Shown: positions 35,277-43,813 of the stretch, piece by piece
How the letters are laid out: the number at the start of each line of letters is the position of its first letter
Numbering within the stretch: the stretch's first letter is position 1
NCBI RefSeq assembly: GCF_048159605.1
Contig: NZ_JBLREB010000002.1
Span: forward strand, 186,001-250,000
DNA length: 64,000 nt
Reading direction: 5' to 3'
Origin: Ectobacillus polymachus
Lineage (GTDB): Bacteria; Bacillota; Bacilli; Bacillales; Bacillaceae_G
Notes under the pieces: generated by a model
Seen by the model: only the letters and a program-made list of their open reading frames with translations
What the model was told of the DNA's origin: nothing
Database searches by the model: none
Position numbers and translations under genes: made by a program

Positions 35277-36752
35277 ATGAATAGTTATGTAAATAGTTAT
35301 ACGAGTTATTTCAATTACATTGGCGGACAATGGACAGAAGCGAAGAATGGGTCGACGCATGCGCATTATAATCCGGCTAATCCATCCGAGTGTATCGGTT
35401 TGACAGCGAATTCTTCAGCTGAAGAAGTAGACGAAGCAGTTGCACAGGCAAAGCAGGCATTTCTTACATGGAAGCAATTCTCTCCTGTACAGCGTGGAGA
35501 GGTTTTGCGAAAGGCTGCTGACCTTTTGGAAAAGCAAGTTCAAGAAATTGCCGAAACGGCTTCGAAAGAAATGGGAAAACGACTTGTAGAAACGAAAGGC
35601 GAAGTACTTCGAGGTGCAATGATTTTACGCTATTATGCACAGGAAGGAATGAGGAAGATGGGAGAGCTTCTCCCATCTGTAAATCCTCAAAATACATTGT
35701 ATTCTGTTCGGGTTCCTTTAGGAGTGATTTCAGTCATCACACCATGGAACTTTCCTGTGGCGATTCCAATGTGGAAAATAGCACCGGCTCTTGTGTACGG
35801 AAATACGGTTGTTTGGAAAGCAGCGCAAGAAACAGGTATAACAGCAGTCATGCTTGCGAAAGTTTTTGAACAAGCGGGCTTACCTAAAGGTGTATTAAAT
35901 CTAGTAAGTGGAAGAGGCAGCATCGTAGGGAATGCCATGGTGGAGCATCCAGATACGGCCGCTGTTACATTTACCGGATCTAACCAAGTTGGGCGAGAGA
36001 TTGCCTTAAAAGCAGTGGCGCAAAATAAAAAGTTCCAGCTGGAGCTTGGGGGTAAAAATCCTGTCGTTGTCCTTGAGGATGCTGACTTGGATCTAGCTGC
36101 TAAGCTAACACTTGAAGGGGCAATGAAGCAAACGGGTCAGCGCTGCACTGCAACAAGCCGAGCGTATGTAGAAGCGTCCATTTACGATTCGTTTATGGAA
36201 AAGCTAGTAGATAAAGTAAAACAAATTAAAGTAGGGGATAGCCTAGATGAAACGGTAGATATGGGACCAATCGCCTCTGCTAAACAATTAGAAAGTGTTG
36301 TTTCTTATATAGAGAAAGGGATTGATGAAGGGGCTGAACTCCTTTATGGCGGAAAACGTTTACATGGGCCGGACTTCAAGGAGGGATACTTTATTGAACC
36401 AACGATCTTTGGAAATGCAACGAATGAGATGACGATTACGAAGGAAGAAATTTTCGGACCTGTCCTAGCTGTAATCAAAGTTGCTGATTATAAAGAAGCG
36501 CTCGCTAAAGCAAATGATACTATGTTTGGGTTAAGTGCATCGTTATTTACAACAAGTTTGGACAAGGCATTTCATTTCATTAAGAACAGTGAGGTTGGGA
36601 TGGTTCAAATTAACGGTGAAACAGGCGGCGCAGAACCGCAGGCTCCGTTTGGCGGTACGAAAGAATCCAGCTCAGGTACACGCGAACAAGGTCAGGCAGC
36701 TGTTGAATTTTTCACTTCTTATAAAACAGTATCCATTACTTCTTCTTTGTAG
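35277..36752 (+). CDS. NAD(P)-dependent aldehyde dehydrogenase
   Basis: A 491-residue aldehyde dehydrogenase. Present are the proton-path asparagine in TPWNFPVAIPMWK, the general base in LELGGKNPVVV and the catalytic cysteine in GQRCTATSRAYVE. It resembles semialdehyde dehydrogenases (succinate or 2-ketoglutarate semialdehyde) more than acylating enzymes. As third gene after the aminotransferase it would oxidise the semialdehyde formed by transamination to an acid. The ATG follows TGGGGGAGAGCA. Confidence 0.87.
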   Translation: MNSYVNSYTSYFNYIGGQWTEAKNGSTHAHYNPANPSECIGLTANSSAEEVDEAVAQAKQAFLTWKQFSPVQRGEVLRKAADLLEKQVQEIAETASKEMGKRLVETKGEVLRGAMILRYYAQEGMRKMGELLPSVNPQNTLYSVRVPLGVISVITPWNFPVAIPMWKIAPALVYGNTVVWKAAQETGITAVMLAKVFEQAGLPKGVLNLVSGRGSIVGNAMVEHPDTAAVTFTGSNQVGREIALKAVAQNKKFQLELGGKNPVVVLEDADLDLAAKLTLEGAMKQTGQRCTATSRAYVEASIYDSFMEKLVDKVKQIKVGDSLDETVDMGPIASAKQLESVVSYIEKGIDEGAELLYGGKRLHGPDFKEGYFIEPTIFGNATNEMTITKEEIFGPVLAVIKVADYKEALAKANDTMFGLSASLFTTSLDKAFHFIKNSEVGMVQINGETGGAEPQAPFGGTKESSSGTREQGQAAVEFFTSYKTVSITSSL

Positions 36753-36780
36753 CATGTAGTTAAAGCGCTTCCAAGGTAAC

Positions 36781-36829
36781 GAATGGTTCCGCACCCTAAG
36801 CCTAAACACTTTCATGCGCGGAACCGTTT
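36781..36829 (+). terminator. Terminator-like hairpin before the permease gene
   Basis: GAATGGTTCCGC (36781-36792) pairs with GCGGAACCGTTT (36818-36829) with two wobble pairs and a 25-base loop. A weak T-rich stretch follows. It may reduce read-through into the permease. Confidence 0.5.
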
Positions 36830-36885
36830 GGTTACGGATGATAGATATATTGGAACACATAAACTTTGCCAAGGCGGTGGTCAAA

Positions 36886-38283
36886 ATGAATGATCAAAAT
36901 AATGAACTGAAACATGTTCTTAAGACTAGGCATGTAACGATGATTTCTATTGGCGGTGTAATCGGTGCGGGGCTATTCGTAGGAAGTGGTACGATGATTA
37001 CGACAGCAGGACCTGGAGCACTCCTATCGTATGGAATTGCCGGACTTCTCATCGTTCTGATTATGCGTATGCTGGGAGAAATGGCTGTTGTAAATCCTGA
37101 TAGCGGATCTTTTTCCACCTATGCACATCAAGCACTTGGTCCTTGGGCTGGGTATACGATTGGTTGGTTATATTGGTTTAATTGGTTGATCATCGTTGCG
37201 ATCGAGGCTACGTTATTGGGAGGTATGGTTCATGATTGGTTACCTTCCATACCAATATGGGCGGCAAGTTTTGCATTTCCTATTCTATTAACGATTACAA
37301 ATATGTTCTCAGTCAAAGCATACGGAGAATTTGAATATTGGTTAGCTTTCATTAAAGTATCTGCCATAGTCATATTCCTATGTTTAGGTGCAGCAATCAT
37401 TTTCGGTTTTGTTCCAGGGGTTAAAACACTAGACCTTGCAACTTTTACAGCGAACGGCGGCTTTTTCCCTCATGGATGGATGCCGGTACTTCTTAACGTA
37501 ATCTTTATTACGTTCTCACTATCCGGGAGTGAGGTAGCAGCAATTGCAGCTGGAGAATCTACAAACCCTAAAAAAAATATAATAAAGGCGATAAACGCGG
37601 TAGTGTGGCGGCTTCTTCTTTTCTTTGTTGGTTCCGTTGCCATATTGGTTATGGTGATTCCAGCGGGTGCCAAAGACTTGCTTAAAACTCCATACGCCAG
37701 TGTCTTCAAACTGGCAGGTCTTCCTGCTGCGGCTCAAATTATGACTGTTGTAATCTTTATTTCCTTGCTCTCCGTTTTAAATTCAGGGTTGTATACAAGT
37801 TCCCGTATGATATATTCTCTTGCGAAAAAAGGAGATGCCCCAAGTTTCCTCGCACGTGTAAATAAAAGGGGAATTCCGTACTGGGCTTTAGCTGCGAGCG
37901 TTTTTTTCGCTTATGTATTCACCTTTTCTAAATTTGCGTCTCCTGATAAATTATTTGTATTTTTAGCTGATAGCTCAGGCGGCGTCACGCTGATTATGTA
38001 TATACTTATCGCCTTCTCACATATACGTTTACGTAGAAAAATGGAAAAGGAAAATCCCGAGAAACTGACAGTGAAAATGTGGTTATTCCCCTACTTAACG
38101 TACGCAACGATTCTTGTCGTATTTGCCATTTTTATTGCCCAAGTTTTTATCGATTCTATGCGATCTCAATTCTACCTTACTTCCCTCCTAACAATCTTAG
38201 TTATAGGATCTTACTTCCTGTTTAATTATAAAAAAGAAGAACCAGTTGTTCAGCAGCTAGAAGAAGTAAAAGTGTCAGAGTAA
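36886..38283 (+). CDS. Amino acid permease, GABA-permease-like
   Basis: A 465-residue APC-superfamily transporter with twelve predicted helices. The first helix has the family signature ISIGGVIGAGLFVGSG, and SGSFSTYAHQALGPWAGYTI follows, as in the GabP/AnsP/RocE subgroup. It imports an amino acid by proton symport. Next to the omega-aminotransferase genes, the substrate is probably the same omega-amino acid. The ATG at 36886 is chosen, preceded by GGCGGTGG. An in-frame ATG at 36814 lies in the hairpin and has no ribosome site. Confidence 0.86.
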   Translation: MNDQNNELKHVLKTRHVTMISIGGVIGAGLFVGSGTMITTAGPGALLSYGIAGLLIVLIMRMLGEMAVVNPDSGSFSTYAHQALGPWAGYTIGWLYWFNWLIIVAIEATLLGGMVHDWLPSIPIWAASFAFPILLTITNMFSVKAYGEFEYWLAFIKVSAIVIFLCLGAAIIFGFVPGVKTLDLATFTANGGFFPHGWMPVLLNVIFITFSLSGSEVAAIAAGESTNPKKNIIKAINAVVWRLLLFFVGSVAILVMVIPAGAKDLLKTPYASVFKLAGLPAAAQIMTVVIFISLLSVLNSGLYTSSRMIYSLAKKGDAPSFLARVNKRGIPYWALAASVFFAYVFTFSKFASPDKLFVFLADSSGGVTLIMYILIAFSHIRLRRKMEKENPEKLTVKMWLFPYLTYATILVVFAIFIAQVFIDSMRSQFYLTSLLTILVIGSYFLFNYKKEEPVVQQLEEVKVSE

Positions 38284-38285
38284 AT

Positions 38286-38357
38286 CATAAGGGGACATGC
38301 TAGAACTATACTAACCTTGCCAAGGAGGTGATACTAGTTTTTGCATGTTCCCTTATG
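38286..38357 (+). other. Long hairpin presenting a perfect Shine-Dalgarno sequence
   Basis: CATAAGGGGACATGC (38286-38300) pairs with GCATGTTCCCTTATG (38343-38357), one pair being G-U, and pairing continues inward for several bases. Near the tip lies AAGGAGGTGAT (38322-38332), a full match to the 16S rRNA tail, with no convincing start codon at the right distance. No T run follows, so it is not a standard terminator. Role unknown. Confidence 0.6.
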
Positions 38358-38407
38358 CTTAATAGACTGATAATTAAGAAAATTAGGACAGGAGTGAAGA
38401 AATAACG

Positions 38408-40435
38408 ATGACGCAAACGCGATTAGCAATCGATGTAGGTGGTACATTTACCGATGTATTTGTTTTTGATGAGAGCACTGGAAATGTTTTTGTAACGAAA
38501 ACATCTTCCACACCATCGAATCCAGAACGGGGAATTTTAGATGGAATTGAAAAAGCGCAGTTGCAGGGTAAAGATATTAAAGTATTTTCACACGGTACAA
38601 CAGTTGGTACGAATGCTTTAATTGAAAGAAAGCTACCGAAGACAGCGTTAATTACAACAAAAGGGTTTCGAGATGTTCCGGAAATTCGGCGCGGGACAAA
38701 GAATGACTTATGGGATACGTACAAAGATACTGCAAAACCGTATATTCAAAGGAGAGACCGTTTTGAAGTAATAGAAAGAACTGATTATGACGGTAAGGTG
38801 ATTACTGACATTGACGAAGAAGAAGTTCGTCAGCTTGCAAGAAAATTAAAAAAACGCGGCACAGAGTCCATTGCTGTTTGTTTTATAAATGCTTATGTGA
38901 ATGGTGAGAACGAAGCAAGGGTAAAGGAGATTATCCAAGCAGAAATACCAGACATTTATATTTGTATATCAAGTGAAGTACTGCCGGAGATATTTGAGCA
39001 TGAACGTATGAGTACAACCATTATTAATGCAGTACTAGGCCCAATTATGAGCCAGTATATTAATAGATTAGAAGGAGAAATGAAACAAAAAGGGTATGAA
39101 GGAGATATTCTTGTTTTGCACTCTGGCGGTGGTGTCATGACGTCTAGTACCGTTCCTCGTTATGCTGCGAGACTAGCAAGCTCAGGGATTGCGGCTGGGG
39201 CAATTGCCAGTAAGCATATTGCCAAATTATGCGGCTTCCATAATGCCATTGGACTGGATATGGGAGGTACAAGTACAGATATTTCCTTAATGTATGATGG
39301 CGATATACGAATTACAAAAGACTGGTACATTGAATATGGCTATCCAATTGGTTTTCCTAGTATTGAAATCTTAACTATTGGGGCTGGTGGAGGAAGCTTA
39401 GCATGGGTGGATGAAGGTGGTTCCTTACGTAATGGACCACAAAGTGCGGGGGCTGTTCCAGGACCAGCTTGCTACCAAAGGGGCGGAACAGAAGCAACAA
39501 ATTCAGATGCAAATCTAGTTCTTGGTCGTCTAGGGGTCGATCTATTAAACGGAACAATGAAATTGGATAAAGAAAAGGCATCACAGGCTGTTGAAAAAAT
39601 TGCGAAGCAGTTTCATTATTCCATAGAAGAAGCTGCCAATGCCATTATTCAAGTAGCAAATGCAAATATGTGCGATGCGCTCAGGTTAATTTCCGTAAGA
39701 CGCGGCTATGACCCACGCGACTTTGCTCTTGTTGCCTTTGGTGGAGCTGGACCGTTACACGGTGCGCACTTAGCAAAGGATATGGAAATACCAACCATTA
39801 TTGTCCCTCCTCATCCTGGTGTAGCTGCGGCAATGGGATGCTTGTTAGTAGATTATCGACATGATATATCCAAAACATTTGTGAAGAATTTCAATGGTGT
39901 TTCGGTAGAAGAACTAGAAGCTGCATTTGCTGGAATGGAAAAAGAAGCTGAAAAATTATTAGAAGAAGAAGGTGTAGGAAGTGATCACTCTACACTCATG
40001 CGTTACATTGACATGAGATATAACGGCCAATGGCGCTCATTAGCGATACCTGTAAGCAACAACATTCTTTCCTTGGATGAAGTATTAGAGGCTTTTCATC
40101 AAGAGCATGAACGTGAATTTGCTTACTCTGATCGCAACCAACCCGTTGAAATTTACGGATTACGTGTAACTGCAATTGGAACTGTACCGAAACCAGAGTT
40201 TCCTAAGTATGGACCATCTGGATCGATTGAAGATGCAATAAAAGAAGTAAGAGATGTTTACTTCGATGGGGAATTTGTCCCGACTCAGGTATACGATCGT
40301 GAGAAAATTCCTGTTTTATCTGAAATTCAAGGTCCTGCAATTGTTGACCAGCTTGATACAACGACAGTTATTCCGCCAGACTTCACAGCAACCGTTGATG
40401 TTTATCGAAACTTAATTATCACTGTGAATAAATAA
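38408..40435 (+). CDS. hyuA: Hydantoinase/oxoprolinase family protein, A (HyuA) subunit
   Basis: A 675-residue protein of the N-methylhydantoinase A / 5-oxoprolinase / acetone carboxylase beta family. The ATP-binding actin-like fold shows in LAIDVGGTFTDVFVFDE, KVFSHGTTVGTNALIER, the mid-protein GLDMGGTSTDISLMYDG and the family segment FALVAFGGAGPLHGAHLA. Such subunits phosphorylate the substrate or carboxylate with ATP, so that the partner can act on the ring or carbonyl. The B subunit follows 17 bases downstream. No acetone carboxylase gamma subunit is present, so a hydantoinase or oxoprolinase type reaction is more likely. Confidence 0.87.
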   Translation: MTQTRLAIDVGGTFTDVFVFDESTGNVFVTKTSSTPSNPERGILDGIEKAQLQGKDIKVFSHGTTVGTNALIERKLPKTALITTKGFRDVPEIRRGTKNDLWDTYKDTAKPYIQRRDRFEVIERTDYDGKVITDIDEEEVRQLARKLKKRGTESIAVCFINAYVNGENEARVKEIIQAEIPDIYICISSEVLPEIFEHERMSTTIINAVLGPIMSQYINRLEGEMKQKGYEGDILVLHSGGGVMTSSTVPRYAARLASSGIAAGAIASKHIAKLCGFHNAIGLDMGGTSTDISLMYDGDIRITKDWYIEYGYPIGFPSIEILTIGAGGGSLAWVDEGGSLRNGPQSAGAVPGPACYQRGGTEATNSDANLVLGRLGVDLLNGTMKLDKEKASQAVEKIAKQFHYSIEEAANAIIQVANANMCDALRLISVRRGYDPRDFALVAFGGAGPLHGAHLAKDMEIPTIIVPPHPGVAAAMGCLLVDYRHDISKTFVKNFNGVSVEELEAAFAGMEKEAEKLLEEEGVGSDHSTLMRYIDMRYNGQWRSLAIPVSNNILSLDEVLEAFHQEHEREFAYSDRNQPVEIYGLRVTAIGTVPKPEFPKYGPSGSIEDAIKEVRDVYFDGEFVPTQVYDREKIPVLSEIQGPAIVDQLDTTTVIPPDFTATVDVYRNLIITVNK

Positions 40436-40452
40436 AAGGAGAGGTGAAGACG

Positions 40453-42426
40453 TTGAATAAAAATACTCAACAGGAAATAACAAACCGTCTCGATCCTGTT
40501 ACATTCGAAGTATTAAAAAATGGCTTTATCAACCTTGTGGATCAAATGGCAGAACAACTTTTAAGAACTTGTTATTCCTTTGTTATTTATAACCGTGACT
40601 TCAGTTGTGCTCTTTGTGACTCGTTAGGAAATACAGTTATGCAAGGAACACAAGATATTTCGGTACACGTGGGAACATTACATTTAACAGCGAAGGCCAT
40701 TTTAGAGGATTTTTGTGATGATATTCACCCTGGAGATGTTTTCCTAGTTAACGATCCATACAGGGGCGGCACTCACTTTAACGATACGCGTGTAGTATTA
40801 CCTGTATTTCATGAAGATAGGTTAATCGCTCTTATGCAAGTAAATGGTCACTGGGCAGATATGGGTGGTACAACTCCAGGTTCTTTCGATATTAATGCAA
40901 AGGAGCATTATGGGGAAGGCGTTAGAATTCCGCCCCTACGTATATATAGTCGTGGAACTTACTTGAAAGATGTCGTGAATGTTTTAGTGACAAATATGCG
41001 GGTTCCTGAAGAAAGAGTTGGGGATTTAAGAGCGCAGGTGGAAGCGGCAAAAGTTGGACAAGATCAGCTTCAGGGTATTGTTAGAAAGTATGGTCTAGAG
41101 ACAACTCTCATTGCGTTTGAAGAGGTTCAAAATTATGTAGAGCGCTTAGCAAGAACGAAAATTAAATCTTTACCAAAGGGAACATGGGAAACAGTCGATT
41201 ATATTGATATGGACCCAGAAGTAGGAGATGGCCTTATCCCAATTCGAGTGAAAATGACCATTTCGGATGATGAGATTCATTATGATTTAAACGGATCTCA
41301 CCCTTATATTGGATGTTTTCTAAACTCAGGGTTTGGGGCATCCTTGTCTGCGACTTATGCCGGAACAAAAACATTTTTCCCGGAAATTCCTTTGAATTCA
41401 GGATTTTATCGAGTGGTAAAGGTTGATTTACCTGAAGACTCGGTAGTAAATGCGCCAAGTCCGATTGCTGTAACGGGTTTCTGTTCCGGAACATTTGAAA
41501 AAATTATGAATGCTTGCTTCGAGCTTTGGTCAAATGTCATTCCAGAAAGAGCGATTGCTTGTTCTTTCAACTTAGAATACTTACTTATAGGTGGTACGGA
41601 TGCAAGAACGGATCACAGTAACTATTTTATGTGGTATGACTGGATGGCAGGAGGGCACGGCGGCCGTATTGACCGAGATGGTGCAAATACTACCTCCCCT
41701 GTGTTTGGAGTTGGTCTAAGTGTACAGCCTTGCGAAGGTCAAGAACGATTATCTCCAGTTGTTACGACGAAGCATGAAATCATTACGGATTCAGCAGGAC
41801 CGGGTAAATATCGCGGCGGATGCGGTGTTGAAAAAGGCGGAATTTTATCTGATATAAAAAATACCGTCATGTCCTATTGTTGTGACCGTTCTCGTTCCGT
41901 TACATGGGGGATTTTTGGAGGGCTTCCTTCGTATCCACATGGTGCATGGCTAAATCCCGATACAGACGAAGAACAATTTTTAGGGACTGTTTTTTCAAAT
42001 GTTGAAGTAAAAAGCGGTGATTCCTTTGTTAGACCATCGGCAGGCGGCGGTGGATTAGGTGATCCGCTTGAACGTGATATCTATGCTGTTTTAGAAGATG
42101 TGATAGATGGATATGTTTCGATTGAAAGAGCAAGAAAAGATTATGGAGTTGTGATTAGCGAGATTGATAAAGATCTTGATTTGTTTGAAATTGACTATGA
42201 AGCGACAAAGGTGGAGAGAGGCTTTATTCGAAGCAATCGTAAAAATTGGCTGGAAACCGATCCTTTCCTTGTGGAAAAGCAGTTTCGTGAAGGAGAAATT
42301 GATAAGCTAGATGTGCTTCGCCGTTTTGGCGTCATTATGGATTATAGTGCGAACAAAGTACTGCCAAAATCAACGGAGCAATTTAGAGAATCTTTACGAA
42401 AGCGTTCCTTGGCTTATTGGAATTAA
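40453..42426 (+). CDS. hyuB: Hydantoinase B/oxoprolinase family protein (HyuB)
   Basis: A 657-residue partner of HyuA. Family segments seen are RLDPVTFEVLKNGFINLVDQ, VFLVNDPYRGGTHFNDTRVV, NGHWADMGGTTPGSFD and SAGGGGLGDPLERD. The TTG at 40453 is chosen, since GGAGAGGTGA lies just upstream. An in-frame GTG at 40444 is inside that site. HyuA and HyuB together usually open a hydantoin or 5-oxoproline ring at the cost of ATP. The substrate here is unknown. A separate amidohydrolase is not seen. Confidence 0.86.
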   Translation: MNKNTQQEITNRLDPVTFEVLKNGFINLVDQMAEQLLRTCYSFVIYNRDFSCALCDSLGNTVMQGTQDISVHVGTLHLTAKAILEDFCDDIHPGDVFLVNDPYRGGTHFNDTRVVLPVFHEDRLIALMQVNGHWADMGGTTPGSFDINAKEHYGEGVRIPPLRIYSRGTYLKDVVNVLVTNMRVPEERVGDLRAQVEAAKVGQDQLQGIVRKYGLETTLIAFEEVQNYVERLARTKIKSLPKGTWETVDYIDMDPEVGDGLIPIRVKMTISDDEIHYDLNGSHPYIGCFLNSGFGASLSATYAGTKTFFPEIPLNSGFYRVVKVDLPEDSVVNAPSPIAVTGFCSGTFEKIMNACFELWSNVIPERAIACSFNLEYLLIGGTDARTDHSNYFMWYDWMAGGHGGRIDRDGANTTSPVFGVGLSVQPCEGQERLSPVVTTKHEIITDSAGPGKYRGGCGVEKGGILSDIKNTVMSYCCDRSRSVTWGIFGGLPSYPHGAWLNPDTDEEQFLGTVFSNVEVKSGDSFVRPSAGGGGLGDPLERDIYAVLEDVIDGYVSIERARKDYGVVISEIDKDLDLFEIDYEATKVERGFIRSNRKNWLETDPFLVEKQFREGEIDKLDVLRRFGVIMDYSANKVLPKSTEQFRESLRKRSLAYWN

Positions 42427-42436
42427 TTAAACAAAA

Positions 42437-42461
42437 ACAAGGAGGGGGTTCCCTCCTTGTT
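42437..42461. terminator. Terminator after hyuB
   Basis: AACAAGGAGGG / CCCTCCTTGTT with a short loop between two converging genes. It ends hyuB and may also serve the minus-strand membrane gene, whose stop codon is at 42479. Confidence 0.75.
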
Positions 42462-42478
42462 CTCATCTAAACCGAATA

Positions 42479-42973
42479 TTATATAGATTTTTCATAGGAA
42501 ATACCTTGCATTTCTTGTACGCGTTTTAGCACTTTTACGAGCGGAATAACAGTAATCGCCGTAAAGATCATTCCTGGAATGGTAGGGATTAATAACGTTA
42601 TGTACGGAACACCTAGGGTCAAGGATAATACGAGTCTTGCCGCCATCGTACCTATGGGTCCTGCTACAAGTAGAACCGGAATGGACGGGCGCAGCAAAGC
42701 TACAAGTCCTCCTGCTACCAAGCGAAAGACAAGGGCTACCTCAATATTAAATACCGTGTGTAAACCCATTGCGAACAAAATAGCACTAGAAATAAGGCCG
42801 GCAATAAAATAACGTTTAAAACCAAATACGGCTGCAATGGCAACTGCAATAGGAGCTGAAAGCTGAAATTCTGCGCCTGGTAAACCAATAGGAATTTTAA
42901 TAAAGCCAGTGATAGAAATCAAAGCAGCAAGTAAGCTGTATTCAACCAATGTATACGTTTTTCCTTTCTTCAC
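42479..42973 (-). CDS. Small membrane protein, ECF transporter S-component-like
   Basis: A 164-residue very hydrophobic protein with five or six predicted helices. The size, the N-terminal YSLLAALISITGFIKIPIG and the following SAPIAVAIAAVFGF look like vitamin-binding S components of energy-coupling-factor transporters. It does not look like a standard BioY. It starts at GTG, seven bases after GGAGGAG. A palindrome matching the biotin repressor operator (42992-43024) lies directly upstream, so a role in uptake of biotin or a precursor is proposed. That is inference from regulation, not from a recognised family. Confidence 0.6.
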   Translation of the reverse strand: MKKGKTYTLVEYSLLAALISITGFIKIPIGLPGAEFQLSAPIAVAIAAVFGFKRYFIAGLISSAILFAMGLHTVFNIEVALVFRLVAGGLVALLRPSIPVLLVAGPIGTMAARLVLSLTLGVPYITLLIPTIPGMIFTAITVIPLVKVLKRVQEMQGISYEKSI

Positions 42974-42991
42974 TTCGAATCTCCTCCTTTT

Positions 42992-43024
42992 ATTGTTAAC
43001 TATATTTTAATTTAGGTTAACAAT
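42992..43024 (-). promoter_or_regulatory. BirA-type (biotin repressor) operator
   Basis: ATTGTTAAC (42992-43000) and GTTAACAAT (43016-43024) form a perfect 9-bp inverted repeat separated by 15 bases. This matches the Firmicute BirA box TTGTTAAC...GTTAACAA. It lies about 20 bases before the start codon of the membrane gene on the minus strand and would overlap its promoter. Confidence 0.7.
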
Positions 43025-43314
43025 TAAGTAAATAGGGATAGAGAAAAATGGAAGTGTAGGTATATTTATACTATATATAGGAAGATAGTTCATACAATTT
43101 TACAAAAAAACAAATAAAACGAGTAAAAATCTTTACACGGTTTCGGTATGATAGGTAGTACGGAAACCAGGTTTATACATAGGTTTACTTTTAGATCCAC
43201 GCATTTTGTACGGAAAATGCGTGGATTATTTGCTTCCTATTACCAACTTTTCTCCTCTTGCAGTATGATAGGAGTATACATTTGCACAAACTGTAACGTA
43301 AGGAGGAGTGGCGA
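43025..43314. other. Spacer before ywlE with one hairpin
   Basis: Together with the BirA site this is a gene-free stretch of about 340 bases. It holds a 13-bp perfect hairpin, ATCCACGCATTTT (43195-43207) / AAAATGCGTGGAT (43214-43226), followed by ATTTGCTT, which may be a terminator remnant marking the right edge of the inserted block. No other feature was recognised. Confidence 0.5.
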
Positions 43315-43764
43315 ATGAACATCCTATTTGTTTGTACTGGAAATACGTGTCGCAGTCCGATGGCGGAGGCAGTCTTTCGGCATTATGCGAATGATACCTT
43401 TCAAGTAAAATCGGCTGGTGTGTTTGCAGCAGAGGGATGTGATGCTTCTTTACATGCGAAGCAAGCTTTAGAGGATAAAGGAATTGCTATTGATCATTCT
43501 GCACAGCCGGTGACGGAGGAGTTGCTTAATTGGGCAGATATTGTGCTAGCGATGACACAAAGTCATAAGCTGAGCATCCTGCAGTACTATCCGTATATGA
43601 AGGATAAGGTGCTTACGCTGTATGAAGCTACCGGCGATGAAAGACGCGATATTTCGGATCCGTACGGAGGCTCACTGCAAGTATATAAGAACACATTAGA
43701 TGAGCTGGAGATGCTCATTCAACGTTTTATCGAAAAACTAGAAAATGAGCGTTCGGAAGACTGA
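43315..43764 (+). CDS. ywlE: Protein-arginine phosphatase YwlE
   Basis: A 149-residue low-molecular-weight phosphatase that removes phosphate from arginines modified by the kinase McsB, thereby opposing marking for ClpCP degradation. The catalytic loop CTGNTCRSPMAE starts at residue 7. Its threonine replaces the isoleucine of tyrosine phosphatases and is the known determinant for phosphoarginine. The acid motif DPYGGS lies near the C terminus. The ATG follows AAGGAGGAGTGG. In B. subtilis it follows mntP directly; here 13 kb separates them. Confidence 0.93.
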   Translation: MNILFVCTGNTCRSPMAEAVFRHYANDTFQVKSAGVFAAEGCDASLHAKQALEDKGIAIDHSAQPVTEELLNWADIVLAMTQSHKLSILQYYPYMKDKVLTLYEATGDERRDISDPYGGSLQVYKNTLDELEMLIQRFIEKLENERSED

Positions 43765-43813
43765 CGTTTCGTGTATAATAATAGATTGGAAATCACAATT
43801 GGAGGGACAACTC

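Noticed and set aside
36760..36775. cre site between the aldehyde dehydrogenase and the permease
   Set aside because: TTAAAGCGCTTCCA has the central CG but lacks the conserved TG of the left half.
38341..38370. Leader peptide (TTG or ATG start) before hyuA
   Set aside because: The distance from AAGGAGGTGAT to either start (12 to 16 bases) is too long, and the peptides would be only five to nine residues.
42437..42461. Ribosome site AAGGAGGG after hyuB as evidence for a small gene
   Set aside because: It is one arm of a terminator stem, and no start codon or open frame follows.
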